In this document: in pieces, positions 56,769 through 64,000 of the stretch
How positions within the stretch are numbered: the first letter of the stretch is position 1
How the letters are laid out: each line of letters opens with the position of its first letter
From: Bog-756 sp963831535
GTDB lineage: Bacteria; Actinomycetota; Acidimicrobiia; Acidimicrobiales; RAAP-2
Direction: 5' to 3'
Length of the DNA stretch: 64,000 nucleotides
NCBI GenBank assembly: GCA_963831535.1
Contig: CAWHQP010000002.1
Span: forward strand, 124,001 to 188,000
The notes under the pieces: generated by a model
What the model saw: the letters and a program-made list of their open reading frames with translations, nothing else
Databases searched by the model: none
What the model was told of the DNA's origin: nothing
Translations under genes and position numbers: made by a program

Positions 56769-59681
56769 TCATGGTGATCCGCGATCGAGGTGCTCAGTGA
56801 GAGCGGCGTCTCCGTGAGGGATCGACTTTCTTCGTCGATATCTGAGATCGAAGAGGCCTAGGAACCCACCCAGTAGGCCCGCGATGAGCCCAACCACAAG
56901 TGCGGCGGGCAGCAACCAGCGCAGCGAGCCGATCGAAAATCCACGAGTCTCGGCATCAGCAAGAGCTGCTGATCGGACTCGGATCGGGTTGGCTGTCGAA
57001 GTCGGTGTCGAAGCCGACGTCGATGTCGATGTCGATGTCGATGCTGGTGCCGTTGAACTGGAAAGTGGCGAGTAACCCGAGATGGCCGAACTGCCGTAGG
57101 GTTCACCGTCGCTCGTGGATGCCGACCCTGTGGAACCGCCCGGAGCAGCTGTGCTGGCCCCACCGATTGCCGGGGGATTGAGAATTGTGGTCGCCGCGGC
57201 CAGGGCCTGACTTACCAGGTCCGACGGCAGAGGGACATACCCGGCCGGGAGCTCGCCAGGCTCTACTCCGGAGACCTGTCCAGCCTGCGCCGAGTAGCGG
57301 ATGAACGAGGCGTAGGAGGCCCGGTCAGAGGAGCTCAGAGACTCGGGGGTCGTTGCCGCGTAAGTGAGCATCGTCAAGGGATAGGCGTTGGCAGCGGACG
57401 TCGAGACGTTGGTCTCGAGCACGCTACTGACCGAGCTTGGAGACATCGCCTCTTCGCCAGCCAGGATGCTCTGGGTGGTGGGCGCTACGAAAACTCGCTG
57501 TCCCGCAGGTGCGTCGTCTCCGGCCCGGCTGAGGCTTGCCGATTGCAAGCCGTAGAGGGAGGCGGAGGCCGAGTCGGTTACCGTCATGACCACATAGTTC
57601 CCTGGGACCTGGGGCCCGTTTGACCCCCATGCGGCATCAGCCGACGTAGCCGTCGGGGTAAACGTGGTCTTGGCCTGATCGTTTGCCGCTGCCGCGTCCT
57701 GGGCCGCCGCCTTCATGGACCCGGCATACGGGGACCAGTCCTGGACGCACAGCGGGCGGGGCTCCTGCCCGCCGATGGGCGGATCGCCTTGCCCCGTCAC
57801 CGATTCGCAATACGTATCGCTCTTCGGGAAGTTCTCCGGAGCCGGCGTGCCAAACGCCGATCCTGAGCTCGCCTGTGAAAGGTACTGGTAGTTCGGGTTG
57901 GTGGTGTAGTTCGGATTGACATACATGCCCGTGGACGTTCCATCGGGCGTCGGGGTTCCGGCCAGCCAGGCGCGGGCTTCAGGGTCTGCGAGTACCCACT
58001 TCCAGAGCGTCGCTGCCGCATCCGAGCTGCTCTCCTCGACGATCAACGTTCCCGCGTCAACTTCGTACTCCGTGCCAAGACTGGCAAACTCGGGGTTGTA
58101 CTGAAGGAAGTCGGGATCCTGGAAAATCGTCTCCGGGTTGTTTTGGAGCCATCCATATCCCGCCGGTTTTGTAGCATTGAAGTCCTGGAACTCACCCTGA
58201 TAGGACTCGGTCAGGAGTTTGGCCACCAGACGAGGAGTCAGGTTGACCGTTGCTATTCGGGTCCCTTCGAGCGGGACCTCGTCCGCGACCGGTACACCGC
58301 CGGGCTTTGCTGGCACTCGCTCGATATTGAAACCAACGACAACGCTAGAGAGCGTAAGGGGTGCGTACACCACTGGATTGGACGCGCTGACGTCCGACGG
58401 GTCGACCGGATCCGAGAACACCGACATCCCCACTGATCCGTACGACGGGTTCGTGAGGTTCGTCCTCGCTTCGTCATCATTGCTCTGCAGGTAGCTGTAG
58501 GACGTCGAGGCCGACTGGCCGCATAGGGCGGGCTGCCAACTTGAGACGGCCTCAGACGCAAGTTCGCTGCCCTCGATTCCCTCGGTGGCGGCATTGACCG
58601 AACAGCTGGACCCGATTGGATTGAATCCAAGAGGCACGGCAATACGATTCGCCCAAGCCCCCGGGGTCAGTGGAGATGTGACCACCGAACCGGACTGTAC
58701 GTTGCTCGGATTCTCGGCAGTAGGGCTGCTTCTCGGCACCACGACCAACCAGCACTGGGGTGTCGTGTCCCCCCCCGAAGCCGTCGGCTGGATCTGCTGC
58801 CCACACCCGAGGCCAGGCGCCTCGAGGCCGGTGTCGACTTGGAACAGCTGAGTACCGTCACCATCGGCATAGGTACGGGCGAAGTCGACCTCGTTCGTCG
58901 TGTTGAAGCTGTAGTACGGGTTGAGCCAGAAGGACTGAGTCGCCGCCGTTGATTGGAATCCGTAGTTGGCCTGAAGGCCCACGGAGGTCCCATCTACCGC
59001 ATTGAACGGCTCGATGACATCTTGGTCCGTCGTGTCGTTGTAAAGCCCGTTGTACCCGGTGATCTGGCATCCAGTGTTCAGTCCGGCGTTGGGCGACGAA
59101 GTACAGCTGTCGAGCCCGTTATAGTCACTCCAACCCGATGTGGACAGCACTCGGGTGTACTCGTATCCGTTCTGAGAGATCGGGTACGAGGAGGACGGTG
59201 TGCTGCTCTCGCCCCCGAACTCGCACTGTGAGGGTGGTGGCCCGGGGTCCGATGTGCCTTCCGGAAAGACTGATTCTGGATCGCCCCAACACTCGAATAT
59301 CTGTAGGTAGTTGCCATCGAACGTCACACCGGGCTCGAGGCTCGAGGTCTCCGGTGCACCGGTCCATGAGATCGAGATGTCCTGGTTTGTCAGATTCTGA
59401 GTTTGATTGACGGTGACCTTGAGATCGTCATACGGACCTCCCGGCACCTGGTTCGGTTCTCCCACAACCACCTGCGACGACGTCGATGGGAGCCCCGAGA
59501 CGGTACCCGCATCGCCAGCCGCCGAGACCGAGGGCCTCGAACTGGCGTAGAGAGCGCCTTGGAATGCGCCGATGGCCACGAGACCCGCCGCCAAACACAC
59601 GGCCACCTTGGCCTGCCATGACCGGCGTCGCCACCGACTGCCAAATCGGACCTCACCGCGCTTGCCCGTGGGTCCGGTCAC
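56769..59681 (-). CDS. Giant membrane-anchored substrate-binding-like protein in the pst operon
   Basis: GTG 59681 overlaps the upstream stop as GTGA, with AGAGGGAG before it; 970 residues. A membrane segment near 24-46 (AKVAVCLAAGLVAIGAFQGA) is followed by a large external part. It holds several cysteines, many Asn/Tyr/Ser and, around 446-506, a PstS-like piece: VVVGFNIERVPAKPGG and RIATVNLTPRLVAKLLTESY. The C-terminal third resembles a binding-protein lobe, then comes a Ser/Thr linker (TSTSTSTSTSASTPTST) and a final membrane helix with basic tail (GLFDLRYRRRKS). It probably binds a ligand outside the cell near the PstC/PstA channel. It is far larger than any typical PstS; I do not recognise the full-length family. 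Confidence 0.72.
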   Translation of the reverse strand: MTGPTGKRGEVRFGSRWRRRSWQAKVAVCLAAGLVAIGAFQGALYASSRPSVSAAGDAGTVSGLPSTSSQVVVGEPNQVPGGPYDDLKVTVNQTQNLTNQDISISWTGAPETSSLEPGVTFDGNYLQIFECWGDPESVFPEGTSDPGPPPSQCEFGGESSTPSSSYPISQNGYEYTRVLSTSGWSDYNGLDSCTSSPNAGLNTGCQITGYNGLYNDTTDQDVIEPFNAVDGTSVGLQANYGFQSTAATQSFWLNPYYSFNTTNEVDFARTYADGDGTQLFQVDTGLEAPGLGCGQQIQPTASGGDTTPQCWLVVVPRSSPTAENPSNVQSGSVVTSPLTPGAWANRIAVPLGFNPIGSSCSVNAATEGIEGSELASEAVSSWQPALCGQSASTSYSYLQSNDDEARTNLTNPSYGSVGMSVFSDPVDPSDVSASNPVVYAPLTLSSVVVGFNIERVPAKPGGVPVADEVPLEGTRIATVNLTPRLVAKLLTESYQGEFQDFNATKPAGYGWLQNNPETIFQDPDFLQYNPEFASLGTEYEVDAGTLIVEESSSDAAATLWKWVLADPEARAWLAGTPTPDGTSTGMYVNPNYTTNPNYQYLSQASSGSAFGTPAPENFPKSDTYCESVTGQGDPPIGGQEPRPLCVQDWSPYAGSMKAAAQDAAAANDQAKTTFTPTATSADAAWGSNGPQVPGNYVVMTVTDSASASLYGLQSASLSRAGDDAPAGQRVFVAPTTQSILAGEEAMSPSSVSSVLETNVSTSAANAYPLTMLTYAATTPESLSSSDRASYASFIRYSAQAGQVSGVEPGELPAGYVPLPSDLVSQALAAATTILNPPAIGGASTAAPGGSTGSASTSDGEPYGSSAISGYSPLSSSTAPASTSTSTSTSASTPTSTANPIRVRSAALADAETRGFSIGSLRWLLPAALVVGLIAGLLGGFLGLFDLRYRRRKSIPHGDAALTEHLDRGSP

Positions 59682-61366
59682 GACGACTCCCTCTTGGCCC
59701 GCCGTGAGAGAAGCCCCGGCAACAGAATCAGGCCCAGCAGGAGGAGGCCGATGACCACGAGCAGGGTCTGGGTGGTTGACCATCCGCTCGACGCCGCCAA
59801 CGTCACCGTGGCTGCGGTTGGATCGGATCCGCCGCCGCCGCTTCCACCGCCGCTTCCACCGGAGCAGACACTGGTAGTGGGGTCGCAGCTTGTGGTGGCG
59901 GTGGCCGAAGCTGATCCTGCGGCCGAGGATCCCGCACCCGAGCTCGCTGTGCCACCGTTAGCAGTGCCTTTGGCAGAGTCGGTGGCACTACTACCGGCGC
60001 CCGACTGAGTTGCTGCGCTCGCCGCCTGGGGAGATCCCGCACTGACGGGGGTGGCGGCGGCCGCTCCACCGGTTCCTGTGGTGCACTGGGTTGTGCCCTG
60101 CTTGTCACACGCCGGTGGGTAGGGAGCCGATTGAATGAGCAGATTTACCCCGGTGGGCGAGAAGGTCGGGTTGTTGCAGCTGGCGATGTTGATCGACTGG
60201 ACATCCGCGCCGGGGATCTTGGAGATCTGGGCAAAGCTCGCCTGCACCAGGTTGATCGGCATCGGGGAGTAACCGAGCTGGGCCGAGTACTGCTGGCCCT
60301 GACACATCGCGTAGTAGGAGAAGGCCGCCAACGTGGCGCCCTTGTCGGTCGTGAACTGGCCCTCGACCTTGGTGGGCAAGATGAGATACCCGTACTCGGA
60401 CAGCGGATAGGTCCGCGGGTCAGGATCCGACCACACACCGGTCAGGTTCTGTGTCAGATAGAGCGCGGGATTGCTGACATCGGTGGTGTCCACCTGGTCG
60501 GCCAGCAAGGAGACGGCGACGTTCTGGGCCGTGGGCTCGGTGTAATAGCCCGCTGCGTTGAGCATTTGGGCCACCGGGAACTTGTCGGCCAGGGCGTACG
60601 AGTAGTTCACGTAACCGATCGCTCCGTTCGCGTAACCCTGCGAGACGTAGCCGGACACGCCGAGGTCACCGGACTGAGCGATCATGGATGAGCCCGAGGC
60701 CGTAGGCCAGAAGGACGTCGCCCCACAGGCCGGCGACCGTCCCGTCTTGACGCAGTATGCGTTCCAGATGGATGGAAACTGGTTGATCATCCACTGCGAG
60801 AGGAAGTAGCTGGATCCGGCTCCGTCCGATCGCACCACCGGGACGATGGTCAGGCTGGGAAGTTTGAGCGCGGGGTTGTCGGCGGCAATGGCCGGATCGT
60901 CCCAGTTGGTGATGGCGCCCGTGAAGATTTTGGCGAGGTTCTGGCCCGAGAGACGCAGATTGGTGACCTGCTGACCGTCGATCTTGAGGTTGTACATGAA
61001 CACGGTTCCACCCGCCGTGATTGGCATGTACGCATAGCTCCCGGCCGCGGGATCCTCGGGTGCAGACCCATCGCCCGGATTGGTCTGGAAGGGTATGTCC
61101 GAAGCGGCGAAATCGGTAAGCCCCTTGATCCAGTCCTGACGTCCCGTCGTTGAGCCGTTAGACGTGAAATTGACGCGCATCCCATCCTGTTGGACGTTGG
61201 CGATCCACTGGTTGAGGGCATTGGCTGACCACGAGGAGCCCTCGCCGGATATCGGGACGTAGCTGGTGGCTCCGGCTTCCGAGGGAATCACAAGAGGGAC
61301 GACGAGCCCGGCTAGGGCGACAAGTCCCACCAGCTGGTGGAGACGTCGACGGAAGAGGGTCTTCAT
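59678..61366 (-). CDS. pstS: PstS-like phosphate-binding protein with C-terminal membrane anchor
   Basis: ATG 61366 overlaps the pstA stop by 4 bp; 562 residues. A Sec signal (about 12-33) leads to a PstS-like domain (35-420): ISGEGSSWSANALNQWIANV, NFTSNGSTTGRQDWIKGLTD, FAASDIPFQTNPG, LAKIFTGAITNWDDPAI and VVRSDGAGSSYFLSQWM, which carry the usual phosphate-contacting loops. Unlike normal actinobacterial PstS there is no lipobox. Instead a long Ser/Ala/Thr/Gly linker ends in a membrane helix (TLLVVIGLLLLGLILLPGLL) and a basic tail. It would catch phosphate, or a similar oxyanion, for PstC/PstA. The neighbouring giant protein may be a second receptor. Confidence 0.87.
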   Translation of the reverse strand: MKTLFRRRLHQLVGLVALAGLVVPLVIPSEAGATSYVPISGEGSSWSANALNQWIANVQQDGMRVNFTSNGSTTGRQDWIKGLTDFAASDIPFQTNPGDGSAPEDPAAGSYAYMPITAGGTVFMYNLKIDGQQVTNLRLSGQNLAKIFTGAITNWDDPAIAADNPALKLPSLTIVPVVRSDGAGSSYFLSQWMINQFPSIWNAYCVKTGRSPACGATSFWPTASGSSMIAQSGDLGVSGYVSQGYANGAIGYVNYSYALADKFPVAQMLNAAGYYTEPTAQNVAVSLLADQVDTTDVSNPALYLTQNLTGVWSDPDPRTYPLSEYGYLILPTKVEGQFTTDKGATLAAFSYYAMCQGQQYSAQLGYSPMPINLVQASFAQISKIPGADVQSINIASCNNPTFSPTGVNLLIQSAPYPPACDKQGTTQCTTGTGGAAAATPVSAGSPQAASAATQSGAGSSATDSAKGTANGGTASSGAGSSAAGSASATATTSCDPTTSVCSGGSGGGSGGGGSDPTAATVTLAASSGWSTTQTLLVVIGLLLLGLILLPGLLSRRAKRESS

Positions 61367-62604
61367 GCGCCAGACCCCACCGAGCGTGGCGCATACGTTC
61401 TGCCGGCATCACGATCCATACGGCGGGCAAATCGATCGACGTCCCGACCGGACGCCGCCAACACGCGGCGCTGAGCCCGAGGGGTCAGATGCCCAGGTCC
61501 CCATCCACCGATCTTGCGGGCGATGACGAACAGGACGACGATGACCAGGAGCAGGAAGGCCGCGCACCCGAAGGCCCGGGTGGTGTAGGCAGGCACGTCA
61601 GCCTGCACGAGTTTGAGGGTCTCGAGAGGCAGCGAGACCATGGCTCCCCGGAGAGGATTCGCGTTCATATAACTCGTAAAACCTGCGGTGAGGAGGACCG
61701 GGGATGCCTCACCGATAGCCCGAGCAACTCCGAGGATGACGGCGGTGGCGAGACCGGAACGTGCGGTTGGCAGGATCACATGTAACTCGCTCCGCCAGCT
61801 CGGCGCGCCCAGTGCCGCTGACGCCTCACGCAGGTTGGCCGGGACCAACCGAAGGGCCAGGTCGGCTGCCCGGATGATGTACGGCAGCATCATCACGCTG
61901 AGTGCGAGGGCCGCGGCCAGTCCCGATCGTCCGTTACCCAGCGTCAGGATCCAGAGTGCATAGATGAACAAGCCGGCCAGAATGCTCGGAAGTGCGGTCA
62001 TCGCCTCGACCATCGTTCTGAAGAGCCGTGCCGGTCGACTCCGGGTCATGTCCAGGTAGACGGCGGAGAGCATGCCGAGGGGAACCGTGAGGATCACGGC
62101 AATTCCGACCATCCACAGGGTGCCCACGAGCGCATGGGCCATGCCGCCCTTCGTCAGTGGGGCGAGTGGGCCTGCGGTTGACATGTCCTCGGTGTAGAAG
62201 TTGGCGTGCACGAGGGCCGCCCAACCCCGACCGAGCGTGTAAAAGATCACCAGGCCAAGGGCCGCGAAAGCTATCGCCGCAGCCGAGGCCATCAGTACCG
62301 TCATCACTGCGTCGAGCACAGTCGGCCCGTCCTCGGTGACGGAGACAAGTACGGCGTACACGGTCACGAACGCCAGATAAGCCACGACGACCAGGCCCAA
62401 CCCGGCTGGTAGTGCGGTGAGCTGCGTCAGAATGAGCGCGACAGCGACCCCCGACGCGGCGGCTCCCAAGAGGTTGAACGGCGACGCGGTCCGCATCCCA
62501 CCGAGCTTGCGCCGGCGCTGGGGGGGAATCTGCCTTGGTTCGGGTGAGGACTCGGAAGGCTCATCAGCCGGCAGGCCGACGGAGGTCATGTCGCGGATAG
62601 CCAT
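61363..62604 (-). CDS. pstA: Phosphate ABC transporter permease PstA
   Basis: Start at ATG 62604 (MAIRDMTSVGLPA), one base after the pstC stop; 413 residues. Longer than the usual ~290 because of an N-terminal part with two extra helices (about 42-85: GVAVALILTQLTALPAGLGL, VVVAYLAFVTVYAVLV). The core has six helices and the family loops YTEDMSTAGPLAPLTKGGMA, LVGTLWMVGIAVILTVPLGM, MTALPSILAGLFIYALWIL, and the ATPase-contact loop ALGAPSWRSELHVILPTARS followed by AIGEASPVLLTAG. It forms the channel with PstC. The last 45 residues are basic and cytoplasmic. Stop overlaps the next start by 4 bp. Confidence 0.92.
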   Translation of the reverse strand: MAIRDMTSVGLPADEPSESSPEPRQIPPQRRRKLGGMRTASPFNLLGAAASGVAVALILTQLTALPAGLGLVVVAYLAFVTVYAVLVSVTEDGPTVLDAVMTVLMASAAAIAFAALGLVIFYTLGRGWAALVHANFYTEDMSTAGPLAPLTKGGMAHALVGTLWMVGIAVILTVPLGMLSAVYLDMTRSRPARLFRTMVEAMTALPSILAGLFIYALWILTLGNGRSGLAAALALSVMMLPYIIRAADLALRLVPANLREASAALGAPSWRSELHVILPTARSGLATAVILGVARAIGEASPVLLTAGFTSYMNANPLRGAMVSLPLETLKLVQADVPAYTTRAFGCAAFLLLVIVVLFVIARKIGGWGPGHLTPRAQRRVLAASGRDVDRFARRMDRDAGRTYAPRSVGSGA

Positions 62605-62605
62605 C

Positions 62606-63628
62606 TCAGAGGTCACTCTCAGCACCGGAACGGGAACGGGCAACGACGGCCGAAGCCGAGAAGTTGACGACGAGGGTCAGCATGAACAGGGCCAGGCCGG
62701 CGGCCATCAGGGCCGAGGTGCCGAACGACGATGACTCACTGGCCAGATTGGCGATCAACGCAGATACAGAGTTGCCGCCCGACTGGAGGATGTGGATATT
62801 GGCGGTGAAGACGGGCGAGATGATGAGGATGACCACAATGGTCTCGCCCAGAGCACGGCCGAGGCCGAGCATGGTGCCTCCGATGATGCCGCCCTTGCCG
62901 AACGGAAGCACAACAGTGCGGATCATTCCCCACCGGGTGGCTCCGAGTGCATAGGCACCCTCCCGCTCACCGATCGGCGCCTGCGAGAACGCCTCCCGCA
63001 TGACCGAGCAGAGAATGGGTATGACCATCAGCGAGACGGCGATGCCAACGATGAAGGTGGACGCGCTGTAGACACTCGCCGAGCCCAACGGATTGCTGGG
63101 GTCCGCCCCGTTGACCTTGAAGATGGGAATCCACCCGAACCACGTCGAGATCCATCGGGACAGCCCGATGATGCGACCCTCGAGGAACAGCCAGGCCCAG
63201 AGGCCGTAGACCACGCTGGGAATGGCTGCCATGAGATCGACGAGGGAGACGAGGGTCCGCCTGATACGCGCCGGTGCGATTTCCGTGATGAAGAGGGAAA
63301 GTCCCAGGGCTATGGGGATGGCGATGACGACCGCGACGACCGCGATGAGAACGGTGCCGGTCAGGATGCCGGCCACGCCGAAATGATGGGCGTCGGGCTC
63401 CCAGGCCTGAGTCGTCAGGAAGCTGAACTTGGCTACCCGGATGGCAGTAAAGGCCTGGAGCGAGAGGAACAGTCCGATCGCCGCGATCACGGCGAGTACG
63501 ACGAACGCGCCGACCCGTGTCAGGCCGAGAAAGGCCCGATCGGCGGCACCTGGGACGGTCTTCAGGTCACGCTTGGTCTGAGGCGGAGGATGGCTCTCCC
63601 GCACTAGTTGGGACGTCGGAGCGGTCAT
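62606..63628 (-). CDS. pstC: Phosphate ABC transporter permease PstC
   Basis: ATG 63628 overlaps the stop of the upstream surface-domain gene by 4 bp; 340 residues. Six helices with the PstC pattern: AFVVLAVIAAIGLFLSLQAF, the external segment ending PDAHHFGVAGILTGTVLIAV, AIPIALGLSLFITEIAPARI, LMAAIPSVVYGLWAWLFLEG, and the coupling loop YALGATRWGMIRTVVLPFG followed by LGLGRALGETIVVILIISPV. It pairs with PstA in the phosphate channel. An insertion between the third and fourth helices (RIIGLSRWISTWFGWIPIFK, VNGADPSNPLGS) is longer than in E. coli. Confidence 0.94.
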   Translation of the reverse strand: MTAPTSQLVRESHPPPQTKRDLKTVPGAADRAFLGLTRVGAFVVLAVIAAIGLFLSLQAFTAIRVAKFSFLTTQAWEPDAHHFGVAGILTGTVLIAVVAVVIAIPIALGLSLFITEIAPARIRRTLVSLVDLMAAIPSVVYGLWAWLFLEGRIIGLSRWISTWFGWIPIFKVNGADPSNPLGSASVYSASTFIVGIAVSLMVIPILCSVMREAFSQAPIGEREGAYALGATRWGMIRTVVLPFGKGGIIGGTMLGLGRALGETIVVILIISPVFTANIHILQSGGNSVSALIANLASESSSFGTSALMAAGLALFMLTLVVNFSASAVVARSRSGAESDL

Positions 63629-64000
63629 CCGGGCAGCCTCGACAGCTCCCGGTCAGACCTGTCCTCTACCGAGACCTGGTGACCGTGGCCCGAGGTTTCA
63701 GAGCGCCGTCCACGAATGACGGCCACGACTCCCAAGATGGCCGCCAGCACAAGCAGGGCAACGCCGATGGTGATGCCACTGAAGATCGACGTCGACGGCG
63801 GATGGACCACTTTCCAGGTGAATCCGCCGGGATCCGTGGAGCTCGCCGTGAACAGGATCGCCGTATTCCAGGAGTTAGTGACGACTCCCTCGCCGGTCGC
63901 ACACAGGATCCCGCCATCCCACACCGCAGACCTCTGGCCCGTGGCGAACAGGTCCCTCGGGGTCAGACGTGCCCACGTGAACTCAGAGGGCAGTTGAGGG
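63625..64000 (-). CDS. Third secreted-domain paralogue, C-terminal part (continues beyond window)
   Basis: The frame is open to the window edge and encodes about 124 C-terminal residues. It matches the secreted domain of surface proteins A and B: LPSEFTW against LPNDLEW, then VWDGGILCATGEGVVTNSWN against VWEAGVACVTGAGVLTDNWN, and ASSTDPGGFTWKVV against ASSGDPNGFVWSAV. Instead of a repeat stalk and LAFTG it goes directly into a membrane helix (ITIGVALLVLAAILGVVAVI) and a charged 35-residue cytoplasmic tail. It overlaps pstC by 4 bp, so this domain is made with the transporter. The start codon lies outside the window. Confidence 0.72.
   Translation of the reverse strand, partial: PQLPSEFTWARLTPRDLFATGQRSAVWDGGILCATGEGVVTNSWNTAILFTASSTDPGGFTWKVVHPPSTSIFSGITIGVALLVLAAILGVVAVIRGRRSETSGHGHQVSVEDRSDRELSRLPG

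Overview
The window is GC-rich, uses GTG and TTG starts freely, and carries gene families typical of Actinomycetota: HTH-fused citrate synthase, an F420-type LLM oxidoreductase, DUF3054, GAF-ANTAR proteins, an actinobacterial SOS box, and a rimO-pgsA-cinA-recA neighbourhood. The mix of acyl-CoA enzymes, CaiB-type CoA transferases and a P450 suggests a lineage near Acidimicrobiia. That placement is inference; there is no rRNA here to fix it.

Region 1 (1-16.6 kb) is lipid and CoA metabolism: acyl-CoA dehydrogenase (cut by the window edge), quinone oxidoreductase, two acyl-CoA synthetases, two enoyl-CoA hydratases, two CaiB/BaiF CoA transferases, an amidohydrolase, SDR, P450 and aldehyde dehydrogenase. 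They look like parts of an uptake, activation and beta-oxidation programme for an unknown acid. From 14.5 to 16.2 kb a dehydrogenase, a PaaI thioesterase and a YhgE/Pip-like membrane protein are split by about a dozen single-base frameshifts. Region 2 (16.8-24.2 kb) holds DUF3054, an SDR, two different citrate-synthase fusions (HTH and CBS) that share an upstream operator-like dyad, a PaaK-like ligase, a SnoaL-like protein and an LLM oxidoreductase.

Region 3 (24.4-35.4 kb) has a Tat-exported dimethylformamidase-like protein, recA with a LexA box, DUF3048, an LPG-synthase-like membrane protein, a lipoprotein, cinA, pgsA, rimO and a PIG-V-like glycosyltransferase. Region 4 (35.5-48.4 kb) is a signalling island: a GGDEF-EAL protein, a response regulator, two large hybrid histidine kinases, a GGDEF response regulator and two GAF-ANTAR antiterminators. 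Several of these genes carry frameshifts, and two share an 80-bp promoter-leader element. Region 5 (48.5-52.3 kb) has tRNA-Ser(GCT), tandem TetR regulators, a glutamine amidotransferase and two small unknown proteins.

Region 6 (52.3-64 kb, minus strand) is the most unusual part. It is a phosphate-transport (Pst) type operon, pstC-pstA-pstS-like-giant binding protein, followed by two LAFTG-tailed surface proteins, a sortase-fold protein without the sortase catalytic residues, and pstB. A third relative of the surface proteins begins the visible operon at the window edge. The binding proteins end in membrane anchors instead of lipoboxes. The genes are mostly joined by 1-4 base overlaps, so they are probably made together as one cell-envelope system.
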